A stretch of DNA of 64,000 nt from an uncultured Clostridia bacterium (GCA_934632155.1 CAKTXZ010000005.1:62001-126000); one strand, 5' to 3'; counted from the stretch's first letter, positions 8,398-16,447 are shown. The notes: generated from the sequence alone by a model not told the origin. Program-made: numbers and translations.

Positions 8398-8431
8398 AGG
8401 AAGCCGCTCTTGCTCTCAAGAGCGGCTTCCT
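8398..8431 (+). terminator. Perfect gene-end hairpin after the VanW pair
   Basis: A perfect 15-base stem (arms 8398-8412 and 8417-8431, loop CTCT) starts 46 bases after the VanW stop. There is no T-run on the plus strand; on the minus strand TTTTG follows. Placement suggests transcript end formation or stabilisation, but a classical terminator is not complete. Confidence 0.45.
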
Positions 8432-8493
8432 CAGCCTGCGCCTCTTCGCCGTTTTTTCCAATGCGCCTCCGCGCAAAAGCGCTGCGGGAGGGA

Positions 8494-8522
8494 TTGCAAA
8501 AAGCGGGGAAGCGGCGTATACT
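8494..8522 (+). promoter_or_regulatory. Promoter for pepT-pyridoxamine kinase
   Basis: TTGCAA at 8494-8499, a 17-base spacer, and TATACT at 8517-8522, about 40 bases before the pepT start. Near-consensus spacing. Confidence 0.7.
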
Positions 8523-8560
8523 GGAGCGGTACGATTCTGAACGAAAAGAGGATGCCAAAC

Positions 8561-9748
8561 ATGACGGTGATCGAACACTTCATGCGATACATAGCGCTGG
8601 ATACGACCAGCGACGAAAGCTGCCCGGACTGCCCCTCGAGCCCGCGCGAATGGCCGCTGGCGAACCTGCTGGCCGATGAAATGCGCGCGCTGGGCATGAA
8701 GGATGTGCGCGTCGACGAGCACGCCTACGTTTACGGCTTCCTGCCTGCGAACGCTCCCGGCCCCGCGATCGGCCTGATTGCGCATATGGATACGGTGGAC
8801 GCCGTGCCTGCGTCGCCCATGAACGCGCGCAGGGTGCATTATACGGGCGGCGCGATTGCGCTGGACGCGTCCGGAACGCATCTGCTCACGCCGGAGGCGC
8901 GGCATATCGGCCATGACCTGATCGTGACCGACGGGAATACGCTGCTGGGCGCGGACGATAAGGCGGGCGTGGCCGAGATTATGACGCTGTGCGAATACCT
9001 GACGCAGCACCCCGAGATTCGGCACGGCAAAATCTGCGTGGGCTTTACGCCGGATGAGGAAATCGGCCGCGGCGCGGATCTGTTCGACGTGCCGGGCTTC
9101 GGCGCGGATTTTGCTTACACGGTGGACGGCGGGAATATCGACGAATTGGAATACGAAAATTTCAACGCCGCGGCGGCGCGTGTGACGGTGCGCGGCTTTT
9201 CCATTCATCCTGGCAGCGCGAAGGGACGTATGCGCAACGCCGCTACCATGGCGATGCAGTTTCACGCCATGCTCCCCGCCCACGAGATTCCCGAATGCAC
9301 CGAGGGCTATGAGGGCTTTTATCACCTGTGCGGCATGCAGGGCGAAACGCAAAAGGCGGAGCTGACCTATATCATCCGCGACCATGACCGCGCGAGGTTT
9401 GAGGAAAAGAAGGCGCGGATGCGCGCAATTGCCGATTACCTGAACGCATACTGGGGTGAAGGAACGTTCACGGTGGACATCCGCGACAGCTATTACAACA
9501 TGCGCGAAAAGGTCGAGGAAAACATGCAGGTGGTCGCGCGCGCGATGGATGCGATTCGCGCCTGCGGACTGACGCCCGCCTGCGTGCCCATCCGCGGCGG
9601 CACGGACGGTGCGCGGCTGTCCTTTATGGGGCTGCTTTGCCCCAATCTGGGCACGGGCGGCTGCAATTGCCACGGTGTGAACGAATATGCCTCGGTGCAG
9701 GATATGGAAAAGATGGTCGAGATTCTGACGCAGCTGGTGAGCGCATGA
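8561..9748 (+). CDS. pepT: Peptidase T (aminotripeptidase)
   Basis: This M20B zinc peptidase removes the N-terminal residue from tripeptides in the cytoplasm; 395 residues, close to the family's 405-410. It shows AHMDTVD (H75, D77), the LLGADDKAG metal-bridging motif, TPDEEIGRG with the catalytic glutamate, and a late CHGVNEY histidine. Two in-frame ATGs occur, at 8552 and 8561. The second is chosen because the purine-rich AGAGGA would abut the first, and because MTVIEHFMRYIALDT aligns with the usual PepT start. The stop overlaps the next gene's start by four bases (ATGA), so the two are translationally coupled. Confidence 0.93.
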   Translation: MTVIEHFMRYIALDTTSDESCPDCPSSPREWPLANLLADEMRALGMKDVRVDEHAYVYGFLPANAPGPAIGLIAHMDTVDAVPASPMNARRVHYTGGAIALDASGTHLLTPEARHIGHDLIVTDGNTLLGADDKAGVAEIMTLCEYLTQHPEIRHGKICVGFTPDEEIGRGADLFDVPGFGADFAYTVDGGNIDELEYENFNAAAARVTVRGFSIHPGSAKGRMRNAATMAMQFHAMLPAHEIPECTEGYEGFYHLCGMQGETQKAELTYIIRDHDRARFEEKKARMRAIADYLNAYWGEGTFTVDIRDSYYNMREKVEENMQVVARAMDAIRACGLTPACVPIRGGTDGARLSFMGLLCPNLGTGGCNCHGVNEYASVQDMEKMVEILTQLVSA

Positions 9749-10602
9749 GCGGCAGGCCATTGCAGGCCGCGGCGGCGCAGGATCTCTCCGGCTTCGGGCG
9801 CTGCTCGCTGACGGTGGCGCTGCCCGTGCTTTCCGCCATGGGCGTGCAGGTCAGCTGCCTGCCGACCGCCGTGCTTTCCACCCATACCGGCGGCTTTACA
9901 GGCTATACCTTTCGCGATCTGACGGAGGATATTCGCCCCTTTTATGAGCACTGGCTGCGGGAGGGGCTCTGCTTTGACGCGCTGTATACGGGATATTTGG
10001 GCAGCGAGGCGCAAATCGATATTGTCGGCGATTTCCTCAGCGCGTTTCAGTCGTCCCGAACGCTGACGCTGGTCGACCCTGTGATGGGCGATCACGGCCG
10101 GCTTTACAGCCGCTTTACGCCGCGTATGGCGGAGGGCATCGGGCGGCTTTGCGCCCGGGCGGATGTGATTGTGCCCAACCTGACGGAGGCGGCGCTGCTT
10201 TCCGGCATGCCGTATCCTGCGAAAACGCTGCGCGAGGCGGATTATGCCCAAATGTGCGAACGGCTGCTGGCGCTGGGCGCGAAGCGCGTGGTGATTACGG
10301 GCGCGGCGCTGAGCCCGGAGGAGATGGGCTTTGCCTGCCACGACGGCGCGCGGCTCAGGCTGTATTTGCCCGAGCGAATCGACGCGGCGTACGACGGTAC
10401 GGGCGATCTGTTTGCTTCCGTTTTGCTCGGTGCGCTCCTGCACAGACGGGAGCTGTACGCCGCCGCGCAGATTGCCGCCGATTTTACGCGCGAGTGCGTG
10501 GCGGTGAGCCTGAAAAACGGCACGAATCCGCACTTCGGCGTTGATTTTGAGCCCGCGCTGTGGCGCTTGGGGCGGGATTTTGGCACGGAGGAAAGCGAAT
10601 AA
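9745..10602 (+). CDS. Pyridoxamine kinase (PfkB/ribokinase superfamily)
   Basis: A 285-residue vitamin B6 salvage kinase of the type called pyridoxamine kinase in Firmicutes. It has the QDLSGFGRCSLTVALPVL start, DPVMGDHG in the middle, PNLTEA, and DGTGDLFAS, in which the DGTGD aspartate is the catalytic base and the loop forms the anion hole. It phosphorylates pyridoxal, pyridoxamine or pyridoxine to the 5'-phosphates. The ATG overlaps the pepT stop as ATGA. A ThiD-like hydroxymethylpyrimidine kinase is a possible alternative, but the SGFGRCSL motif favours B6 salvage. Confidence 0.8.
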   Translation: MSGRPLQAAAAQDLSGFGRCSLTVALPVLSAMGVQVSCLPTAVLSTHTGGFTGYTFRDLTEDIRPFYEHWLREGLCFDALYTGYLGSEAQIDIVGDFLSAFQSSRTLTLVDPVMGDHGRLYSRFTPRMAEGIGRLCARADVIVPNLTEAALLSGMPYPAKTLREADYAQMCERLLALGAKRVVITGAALSPEEMGFACHDGARLRLYLPERIDAAYDGTGDLFASVLLGALLHRRELYAAAQIAADFTRECVAVSLKNGTNPHFGVDFEPALWRLGRDFGTEESE

Positions 10603-10625
10603 AAAAAGCCCCGGCCTGCGGGCTC
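10601..10625 (-). terminator. Terminator facing pyridoxamine kinase
   Basis: Reading the minus strand, AGCCC and GGGCT arms are followed by seven T (complement of 10601-10607). It would stop transcripts of the minus-strand gene at 10733-11206. A second stem with TTTCCGGA/TCCGGAAA outer arms lies between (about 10679-10722). Confidence 0.55.
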
Positions 10626-10732
10626 TCGCGGGCGGCGGGTCGGAGCATATATTGGAGTGACGTGCTTTCGGCTGAGCCGTTTTTCCGGACGGCGAACGAA
10701 AGCCGTCGGCCTGAGAAGCCTTCCGGAAAGCT

Positions 10733-11206
10733 TCAGTCAATGCGGGCGTACCGACGCTCGTACATCAGCGCGGTTTTATAGTAGGTGCGGATGACATACA
10801 TATAGCCCCAGTCCCGCGTGCCGTTGGGACGGTAGATGGCGTAGCGGCGCAGGCGGTAATGCGCGCCGGCGCGCAGCTCGGGAATATCCTCGGCCAGCAC
10901 CATGGCCAGCGCGCGCGTACGCGTGGGCGAGAGGGGACGGTAGCCGCGGTCGCTCAGCACAAATTCGCCGATGACGCCGGGCGGGCACAGGCCGTAGAAA
11001 ACGACGCGGCTGCGCTCGATTCGCACGCAATCCAGCTGATGCTCGCGCGCATAGAGCACGGCGGCGTAAAGCTCGCGGTACAGCGCGCTTCCGCGCATAC
11101 GCTCCATATGGATCAGCTCGTGCTGACGGCGACGCGCGTCGCAAAGAAGCAGCGCAAGGCCGATCAGGATCCCCAAGACGAACAAAAGCAGCCGCCCGTC
11201 GTTCAT
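10733..11206 (-). CDS. Hypothetical membrane-anchored protein
   Basis: A 157-residue protein of unknown function. One transmembrane segment (about residues 5-23, LLLFVLGILIGLALLL) is followed by a basic, soluble domain rich in Arg and Tyr, ending ALMYERRYARID; I recognise no family. The start at 11206 is chosen for GGGGAGG 9 bases upstream; an ATG seven codons earlier overlaps that signal. It has its own near-consensus promoter and a terminator, so it is probably a real, singly transcribed gene. Inference: a membrane-anchored cytoplasmic protein or a pilin-like small protein; nothing in the sequence decides. Confidence 0.6.
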   Translation of the reverse strand: MNDGRLLLFVLGILIGLALLLCDARRRQHELIHMERMRGSALYRELYAAVLYAREHQLDCVRIERSRVVFYGLCPPGVIGEFVLSDRGYRPLSPTRTRALAMVLAEDIPELRAGAHYRLRRYAIYRPNGTRDWGYMYVIRTYYKTALMYERRYARID

Positions 11207-11239
11207 GCGCGCATGCCTCCCCGCCACAATATCTTGTAT

Positions 11240-11268
11240 ATTCTACCATCAATGCGCCCCTATTGCAA
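11240..11268 (-). promoter_or_regulatory. Promoter for the hypothetical gene at 10733-11206
   Basis: On the minus strand TTGCAA (11268-11263), 17-base spacer, TAGAAT (11245-11240). The start codon is 34 bases downstream. Confidence 0.65.
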
Positions 11269-11340
11269 GCGTTAAACGTACAAATTGTAAATTATTTTGC
11301 TGCGGCGCGCGAGGGCGGCGGCACGCGGGAAAAGCCGTGA

Positions 11341-11369
11341 TTTACAAACCGCGCGATTTACGGTATAAT
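11341..11369 (+). promoter_or_regulatory. Promoter for the DMT transporter leader
   Basis: TTTACA at 11341-11346, 17 bases, TATAAT at 11364-11369. Transcription would start near 11376, giving a leader of about 105 bases. Confidence 0.7.
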
Positions 11370-11375
11370 GATCGG

Positions 11376-11460
11376 GAAAACCGAGAAGCGGTTTCTCCGG
11401 GTCAGCGGGACGGTGCGGGCGCTGGGCTGACAAGCCTGTGAAATCGGTTTTTTTATTTTT
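11376..11460 (+). promoter_or_regulatory. Candidate riboswitch or attenuator leader of unknown class
   Basis: AAAACCGA (11377-11384) is exactly complementary to TCGGTTTT (11444-11451), and the second arm runs into TTTTTTTATTTTT. A closing helix P1 would thus double as a terminator. Inside are GAGAA/TTCTC (11383-11387 with 11393-11397), GTCAGC/GCTGAC (11401-11406 with 11426-11431), and a competing local pair AAACCG/CGGTTT (11378-11383 with 11389-11394). Mutually exclusive pairings ahead of a transporter gene fit a transcription-terminating riboswitch. I could not match it to a class I know. Confidence 0.5.
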
Positions 11461-11480
11461 ACGAATGAGGGGTCGAGAAG

Positions 11481-12485
11481 ATGGTGTGGTTTTGGCTTGC
11501 GCTGTGCGCGCTGCTGTGCTGGAGCGGTTCGGATATTTTCAGCAAAATAGGCTCGAAGACGGATGACAAATACAGCCATTGGAAGATGGTCATTACGGTG
11601 GGCACGGCGTTCGGCCTGCATGCGATGTATCAGATTTTTGTCGGCGGCACGCAGATCACGCCGCACACGCTGATTGCGTATCTGCCGGCTTCGGCACTGT
11701 ATATCGGCAGCATGGTGCTGGGCTATGTGGGGCTGCGGTACATTGAATTGTCCGTATCCTCGCCCATCTGCAATTCCTCGGGCGCGCTGGTGTTTCTGGC
11801 GATGTGTCTGGTGATGCCCGATCAGGTGGATACGTCGCTGCTGCCGGTGCTGGCGGTTGCGCTGGTGTGCTTGGGCGTGCTGACGCTGGGCATCGTGGAA
11901 ATGATGGAGGACGAGGAGGCCAAGCTGCGCCGCCGCGAGCCCGCCAACGTGCGCTATGCCAAGAGCTTTATCGCCCTGCTTTTCCCCATTCTTTATTGCG
12001 TGCTGGATGCGGGCGGCGGCTTTGCGGATATATATATCATGAATCAGCTGACAGGAGACGCCATGACCGCGCGGCTCGGCGGCGCTGCGAGCACGCTGAC
12101 TGGCGACGCTCTCGCCGCCCTTCAGGAAGAGGTGGAGACAGTCGTCGCGCTTCAGTGCAACACGGCCTATGAGCTGACGTTCCTGCTGATGGCAGTGCTG
12201 GCGTTCATTTACGTGGTCGTTATCAAGAAGCAGCGGCTGACCGTGCGCCGCGAGGGGCCCAAGGCGTTGGCGGCCGTGTGCGAAACGGCGGGTCAGCTTT
12301 GCTACGCGCTGGTGATGGCGGATACCGATCATGCGGCGTTCGGCGCGGCGATTATCGCCTCCTACTGCGCGCTGTCGGCCATCTGGGCGCGTATTTTCCT
12401 GAAGGAAAAGCTTTCGTGGAAGCATTATGTCGCCATCGGCATGACCATCACGGGCATTATTGCGCTGGGTCTGTTCGATATTTGA
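11481..12485 (+). CDS. DMT-superfamily (EamA-like) transporter
   Basis: A 334-residue integral membrane protein with about ten hydrophobic segments arranged as two EamA-like halves, interrupted by a hydrophilic stretch (about residues 155-175, rich in E and R) and a second around residues 195-225. The N-terminus, WLALCALLCWSGSDIFSKIG after the initial MVWF, has the usual first-helix motif. DMT transporters export or import small metabolites, amino acids or cations; the substrate is unknown. The ATG has a purine-rich GAGGGG about 10 bases upstream. The gene sits behind a structured leader, which may sense the transported compound. Its 3' end overlaps the end of the convergent araC gene by 29 bases. 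Confidence 0.8.
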   Translation: MVWFWLALCALLCWSGSDIFSKIGSKTDDKYSHWKMVITVGTAFGLHAMYQIFVGGTQITPHTLIAYLPASALYIGSMVLGYVGLRYIELSVSSPICNSSGALVFLAMCLVMPDQVDTSLLPVLAVALVCLGVLTLGIVEMMEDEEAKLRRREPANVRYAKSFIALLFPILYCVLDAGGGFADIYIMNQLTGDAMTARLGGAASTLTGDALAALQEEVETVVALQCNTAYELTFLLMAVLAFIYVVVIKKQRLTVRREGPKALAAVCETAGQLCYALVMADTDHAAFGAAIIASYCALSAIWARIFLKEKLSWKHYVAIGMTITGIIALGLFDI

Positions 12486-13311
12486 TTTTCGAAAGCGCCT
12501 GTTCCGTCCTCCTGCCGCGCCGGTATTCGCCCGGCGTGACGCCGTAGCGCGCGCGGAAGGCCGCGCCCAGCTGCGACGCGGTGTGGAAGCCGACGGAATA
12601 GGCGATTTTTTCGGCGGAAAGGCCGCTTTCGCGCAGCATGCGGCGCGCCTGCGTCAGCCGCAGCTCCATCAAGGCCTGCTTGGGCGATTGCCCGCAGGCC
12701 TTTTCAAATACGCGAAATAGCTGGGAGCGGCTCAGGCCGGTAAAATCGGCGATTTCCTGCACGGATACGTCGCGCATGTACGCGCCGCGCATGAACCAGA
12801 GCGCCTTTTCATAATGCGGGGAAGGTCCGGCGACGGCGGCGTCGTCCTTTTCGGGGGCGATCAGCGCCAGAAAACGGTACAGCCCGCCCAGCGCCGCCAA
12901 TTGCCCCAGCCGCAGCCGCGCCGCGTCGGCGCACAGCCGCGTCAGCGCATCCCACGCCGCGTCGGGGTGCGCGACCGTCAGCACGCGCTTTTCCGCCGAA
13001 AAGCCGGCAAGGCGTGTCAGCGTTTCCGCGTCCGGCCCCATATAGCCTGCCCATGCGTAATGCCACGGGCGAAGCCTGTCCGCCTGATAGACGGTGACTT
13101 CGCCCGGATAAATCAGAAACGCCTGACCGGCCGAAACCGGATACTCGCGATTCTCCGCCGAAAGCACGCCGCAGCCGGATGCAACATAATGAATTAAATA
13201 GTGTGTGCGCACCGCCGGGCCGTAGGCGTGCAGCGGCGCGCAGCGCTCCTCGCCGAAATTGGTTGCGATTAATTGATTTTCCGAAAACGCCTTAAGCGTG
13301 GATTTTGCCAT
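12457..13311 (-). CDS. AraC-family regulator next to melA
   Basis: 284 residues with an N-terminal cupin-like sensing domain (about 20-140; the motif VSAGQAFLIYPGE is typical) and a C-terminal double helix-turn-helix (about 185-275; VQEIADFTGLSRSQLFRVFE and a second helix pair ending GVTPGEYRR). The same minus-strand frame stays open far upstream, over melA, but the ATG at 13311 has GGAGGA 8 bases before it and starts a canonical AraC protein. It is divergent from the GH4 alpha-galactosidase and so probably activates it in response to an alpha-galactoside. The stop lies 29 bases inside the end of the convergent DMT transporter gene. Confidence 0.88.
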   Translation of the reverse strand: MAKSTLKAFSENQLIATNFGEERCAPLHAYGPAVRTHYLIHYVASGCGVLSAENREYPVSAGQAFLIYPGEVTVYQADRLRPWHYAWAGYMGPDAETLTRLAGFSAEKRVLTVAHPDAAWDALTRLCADAARLRLGQLAALGGLYRFLALIAPEKDDAAVAGPSPHYEKALWFMRGAYMRDVSVQEIADFTGLSRSQLFRVFEKACGQSPKQALMELRLTQARRMLRESGLSAEKIAYSVGFHTASQLGAAFRARYGVTPGEYRRGRRTEQALSKIKYRTDPAQ

Positions 13312-13327
13312 GCCGCCATTCCTCCGC

Positions 13328-13357
13328 TGCAACAAACTGAATATATTATGCAACAAA
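13328..13357 (+). promoter_or_regulatory. AraC-type operator, two direct half-sites
   Basis: The 9-mer TGCAACAAA occurs at 13328-13336 and again at 13349-13357, exactly 21 bases (two helical turns) apart and ending 6 bases before the expected -35 of melA. This is the usual layout of an AraC activator site. It also lies just upstream of the araC start, so autoregulation is possible. Confidence 0.7.
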
Positions 13358-13384
13358 ATTCGGATGTTTTCAATCGCTTTTTTT

Positions 13385-13392
13385 GCTATAAT
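13385..13392 (+). promoter_or_regulatory. melA promoter, -10 with GC before TATAAT
   Basis: TATAAT at 13387-13392, preceded by TGC (13384 is T), forms an extended -10. The -35 position (about 13364-13369) has no good match, as expected of an activator-dependent promoter. Confidence 0.6.
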
Positions 13393-13431
13393 CATTACAT
13401 CGTCAAATTCAAAACAGGGAGGAATACCATC

Positions 13432-14739
13432 ATGCCGAAGATTACCTTTATGGGCGCTGGCTCCACCGTTTTCGCCAAGAACGTGCTGGGCGACAGCATG
13501 GTCACCCCCGCGCTGGCGGAAAGCACCATCGCGCTGTATGATATCGATCCGCAGCGTCTGGAAGAAAGCTACCTGATGCTTACGGCGATCAGCAACAATT
13601 TGGGCAATAAGGCGCGCATTGAAAAGTATTGCGGCGTGGAAAACCGCAAGGACGCGCTGCGCGGCGCGAATTATGTGGTCAACGCCATTCAGGTGGGCCT
13701 GTATGAGCCCTGCACCGTGACGGACTTTGAAATTCCCAAGAAATACGGCCTGCGCCAGACCATCGCCGATACGCTGGGCATCGGCGGCATCTTCCGCGCG
13801 CTGCGTACCATTCCCGTCATGATGGATTTCGCCCGCGATATGGAGGAGGTCTGCCCGGACGCGTGGTTCCTCAACTATACAAACCCCATGGCCATGCTTT
13901 CGGGCGCGATGCAGCGCTATACCGCCGTGAAGACCGTCGGCCTGTGCCACAGCGTGCAGGTGTGCGCCCGGACGCTGATGCGGCATGCCGGCATGGAATA
14001 TGACAATTCCATCCAGTGGAAAATCGCGGGCATTAATCATCAGGCGTGGCTGCTGGAGATCAGCAAGAACGGCGAGGATCTGTATCCCGAAATCAAGCGC
14101 CGCTGCGCCGCCATTACCGAAAAGCACGACGATATGGTTCGGCTGGAGATCATGAAGCGCTTTGGCTACTACGTCACCGAATCCAGCGAGCATAACGCCG
14201 AGTATATGCCCTTCTTCATCAAGGACAAATATCCCGAGCTGATCGACCGCTTTAACATCCCGCTGGACGAATATCCCCGCCGCTGCGTCCGGCAGATTGC
14301 CGATTGGGAAAAGCGCCGCGACGAATTGACCAAGGATCCGCACCTGACGCATACCCGCAGCGGCGAATACGCCAGCTACATTATGGAGGCCATGGAAACC
14401 AACGTGCCCTACAAGATCGGCGGCAACGTGCTCAACACCGGGCTGATTACCAACCTGCCCCGCAACGCCTGCGTGGAGGTTCCCTGCCTTGTGGACGCCA
14501 CCGGCGTAACGCCCTGCTTCATCGGCGATCTGCCCGAGCAGTGCGCCGCCATGAACCGCACCAACATCAATGTGCAATTGCTGACCATTCAGGCCGCCAT
14601 GACCCGGAAGAAGGACTATATTTATCAGGCCGCCATGATGGATCCCCATTGCCAGAGCGAATTGTCCATCGACGATATCGTGGCGCTGTGCGACGATCTG
14701 ATTCAGGCGCACGAGGGCTGGCTGCCGGAGTATCGATAA
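13432..14739 (+). CDS. melA: GH4 alpha-galactosidase (MelA-like)
   Basis: A 435-residue family 4 glycoside hydrolase, an NAD+- and divalent-metal-dependent enzyme that cleaves alpha-galactosides (or alpha-glucosides) by an oxidation-elimination mechanism. Visible are the N-terminal Rossmann motif GAGSTVFAKNVLGD, the LNYTNPMAM stretch, the metal-binding GLCHSVQ cysteine and histidine, and the AGINHQAWLL histidine. The ATG has GGGAGGA about 8 bases upstream. No signal peptide, so the sugar must be imported first, but no transporter is adjacent. GH4 members differ in sugar specificity; alpha-galactosidase/alpha-glucosidase is the best reading, and 6-phospho-glycosidase is less likely from the CHS motif. 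Confidence 0.9.
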   Translation: MPKITFMGAGSTVFAKNVLGDSMVTPALAESTIALYDIDPQRLEESYLMLTAISNNLGNKARIEKYCGVENRKDALRGANYVVNAIQVGLYEPCTVTDFEIPKKYGLRQTIADTLGIGGIFRALRTIPVMMDFARDMEEVCPDAWFLNYTNPMAMLSGAMQRYTAVKTVGLCHSVQVCARTLMRHAGMEYDNSIQWKIAGINHQAWLLEISKNGEDLYPEIKRRCAAITEKHDDMVRLEIMKRFGYYVTESSEHNAEYMPFFIKDKYPELIDRFNIPLDEYPRRCVRQIADWEKRRDELTKDPHLTHTRSGEYASYIMEAMETNVPYKIGGNVLNTGLITNLPRNACVEVPCLVDATGVTPCFIGDLPEQCAAMNRTNINVQLLTIQAAMTRKKDYIYQAAMMDPHCQSELSIDDIVALCDDLIQAHEGWLPEYR

Positions 14740-14779
14740 TCGGCGGGCGGCCAAAGGCCAAACGCGGGGGAGTTGTTCA

Positions 14780-14809
14780 TGGGGGAGCCCTGAGAACGGT
14801 TCCCCCCCC
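14780..14809 (+). terminator. GGGGGA-type gene-end hairpin after melA
   Basis: GGGGGAGCC pairs (with one G-T) with GGTTCCCCC across a short loop, 40 bases after the melA stop. It is one of several hairpins in the window whose stems begin GGGGGAA. No T-run follows. Confidence 0.45.
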
Positions 14810-15044
14810 ATTTCGCACCCTCAACCGGCGCGGCGGTTGCCGCTTGCTTCGGTTGATTTGTTCAGCTTTCGCGGCTGACAGCCCGCCCCTTTCGCGCGGC
14901 TTTCTCAAGAAAGACGCCGGAGCAGCGCGCTGCGACGCCTTTGTATTCTGCCGACAGAAAAACGCCCGTTTGCAGGAATCCCGGATTCTTTGCCACGGCA
15001 ATGCTTTTTTCTGCAAGAAAGAGGCAAGGATAAATTGATAACGA
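14810..15044. other. Intergenic region, no gene seen
   Basis: Between the melA hairpin and the terminator of the convergent sporulation operon. Open frames are short and lack ribosome binding sites or familiar motifs. The composition is that of the neighbourhood. Nothing further is supported. Confidence 0.5.
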
Positions 15045-15089
15045 AAGCGCCTCGTTCCGTAAGCATTCGGCTTGCGGGGCGAGGCGCTT
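15045..15089 (-). terminator. Hairpin ending the yabPQ-divIC-ppx operon
   Basis: Outer arms AAGCGCCTCG (15045-15054) and CGAGGCGCTT (15080-15089) enclose an inner stem CCGTAAGC/GCTTGCGG. On the minus strand TTTCGTTAT follows. It is 154 bases past the ppx stop. Confidence 0.55.
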
Positions 15090-15242
15090 CATGAATCGGG
15101 ACGTCATTCAAACGTTTGGGGGCAGGAGGCTGCGAAAAGGAAAAGCGCTTTCGGCGATCAACGGTTCGCACGTTTCGCGCTGTTTCGAACCGTGCTTTCG
15201 TCACGCGTCGGATGCAGAACGTTTTCCTTTGCCCAAACGCGT

Positions 15243-16124
15243 TCAGGCCGTCAGATAGCCGTCCAGATTGGTTTTTCCGGAGACGGTCAGCGCGTCGTGG
15301 CCGCACAGCGCCATCACGGAGAGCAGGATGCACAGCCCGTGCGGCATATGCGCCGCGCGCGTTGGCGGCAGGCCGGGCACGCGCATGCGCTCTTCCAGCG
15401 TCATGGCGGAGAGCGCCGCCAGCTGGCGCTCCGCCTCTGCACGGGTAACGGTCATGCCCTCCACAGCGTCGCCGTGCATTTCCCGGCCGCTCTGAATGGC
15501 GGCGGCGGTGGTGCACGCGCCGCCCAGACCGATCATTCGGGGGGCGGGGGGCAGCGAGGCCAGCTGCGCGGCGTCGGGCGCAAGCGCGTTCGCGGCAATT
15601 TCGCGGGCGCGCGCCGCATCGGCGGGGCATGCGATGGGGCACAGGCGCAGCAGCCGGGTCGAGCCCATCTGCGCGCTGGCGGCGAAGGCAATTTCCCCGT
15701 TCTCGCCCAGCGTCATTTCGGTTGAGCCGCCGCCGACGTCGATCACCAGCCGCCGCGCCGTCCCTGCGGCTGCGCGGAAGGCCAGCCGCGCCTCTTCTTC
15801 GCCGGAAATGATTTGCAGCCGGCAGCCGGTCAGCGCCTGAACGGCCTGCGCCAGCGCGTCGCTGTTTTTGGCGTCGCGGGTGGCGCTGGTGGCGAGCACC
15901 GAAACGTCCCTTGCGCCCGCCGCGAGGGCCTGCGCATGCAGCCGCGCAACCGCCTGCGCGGTGGCGAGAATGCGCTCCTGAGCAAGCAGGCCGTTTTCGT
16001 CCAACGCCGAAAAAAGCCGCGTTTCCTCGCGCCCGCGAACGATGTTCGCAAGCCCTCCGTCGGTTGCATCGGCAATTAGCAGCCTTGTGGAATTGGAACC
16101 GATGGCGATGGCGGCTTTTTTCAT
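15243..16124 (-). CDS. ppx: Ppx/GppA-type phosphatase (exopolyphosphatase-like)
   Basis: A 293-residue member of the ASKHA fold. It has the first phosphate loop IAIGSNSTRLLIAD, ATSATRDAKN, the second phosphate loop VIDVGGGSTEMTL and the GLGGACTTAAA adenosine-side motif. This is the short (domain I-II) form that lacks the C-terminal HD domain of E. coli Ppx. Members cleave polyphosphate or pppGpp; which applies here is not shown. The ATG is preceded by GGAGGA and overlaps the divIC stop as ATGA. Co-transcription with yabP-yabQ-divIC would put it under mother-cell control during sporulation, unless there is an internal promoter. Confidence 0.88.
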   Translation of the reverse strand: MKKAAIAIGSNSTRLLIADATDGGLANIVRGREETRLFSALDENGLLAQERILATAQAVARLHAQALAAGARDVSVLATSATRDAKNSDALAQAVQALTGCRLQIISGEEEARLAFRAAAGTARRLVIDVGGGSTEMTLGENGEIAFAASAQMGSTRLLRLCPIACPADAARAREIAANALAPDAAQLASLPPAPRMIGLGGACTTAAAIQSGREMHGDAVEGMTVTRAEAERQLAALSAMTLEERMRVPGLPPTRAAHMPHGLCILLSVMALCGHDALTVSGKTNLDGYLTA

Positions 16125-16447
16125 GCGCCTTCCTCCACCAGCGCGGCCTCCGGCGTGCCGTAGAGCACCTCGGGATTGACGACCACAAAGCGCATCTCGC
16201 CCGGCATCAGGTAGCCGTAGAGCGTGCGCGCCTTTTCCATGATGTACGCGTCCGTATCCTTCTGGGCAATTTCCTGCTGAAGGGCGCTTTTTTCGTTTTC
16301 AACCGCCAGCTTTTTCAGCTGCGTTTCCTTCGCGACGTCCTCCAGCACCGTAATGTCCTGATTCAGACGGTTCAGGGCGACCATGCCGCACGCGGCGATA
16401 ACAAACATGGCGACCAGCAGGTTCAGCAGCTTCATTCGGCCTCGCAT
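16121..16447 (-). CDS. divIC: DivIC/FtsB-family septum formation initiator
   Basis: A 108-residue bitopic membrane protein: a short basic N-terminus, one transmembrane helix (about 9-25, LLVAMFVIAACGMVAL), an extracytoplasmic coiled coil (about 28-68, ETQLKKLAVENEKSALQQEI) and a C-terminal segment with ARTLYGYLMPGE, matching the conserved A+..GY..PGE of DivIC. DivIC forms a complex with FtsL and DivIB at the division septum. The gene position after yabQ is the same as in B. subtilis. Its ATG shares one base with the yabQ stop (TGATG) and its stop overlaps the ppx start. Confidence 0.85.
   Translation of the reverse strand: MRGRMKLLNLLVAMFVIAACGMVALNRLNQDITVLEDVAKETQLKKLAVENEKSALQQEIAQKDTDAYIMEKARTLYGYLMPGEMRFVVVNPEVLYGTPEAALVEEGA

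Noticed and set aside
11376..11460. Guanidine-type riboswitch for the DMT transporter
   Set aside because: Transporter type fits and an ACGG stretch is present, but the conserved loop layout of the known guanidine classes was not convincing.
13312..14811. Upstream extension of the minus-strand araC frame to about 784 codons
   Set aside because: Only the last 284 codons form an AraC protein with a proper start and GGAGGA; the rest is antisense to melA.
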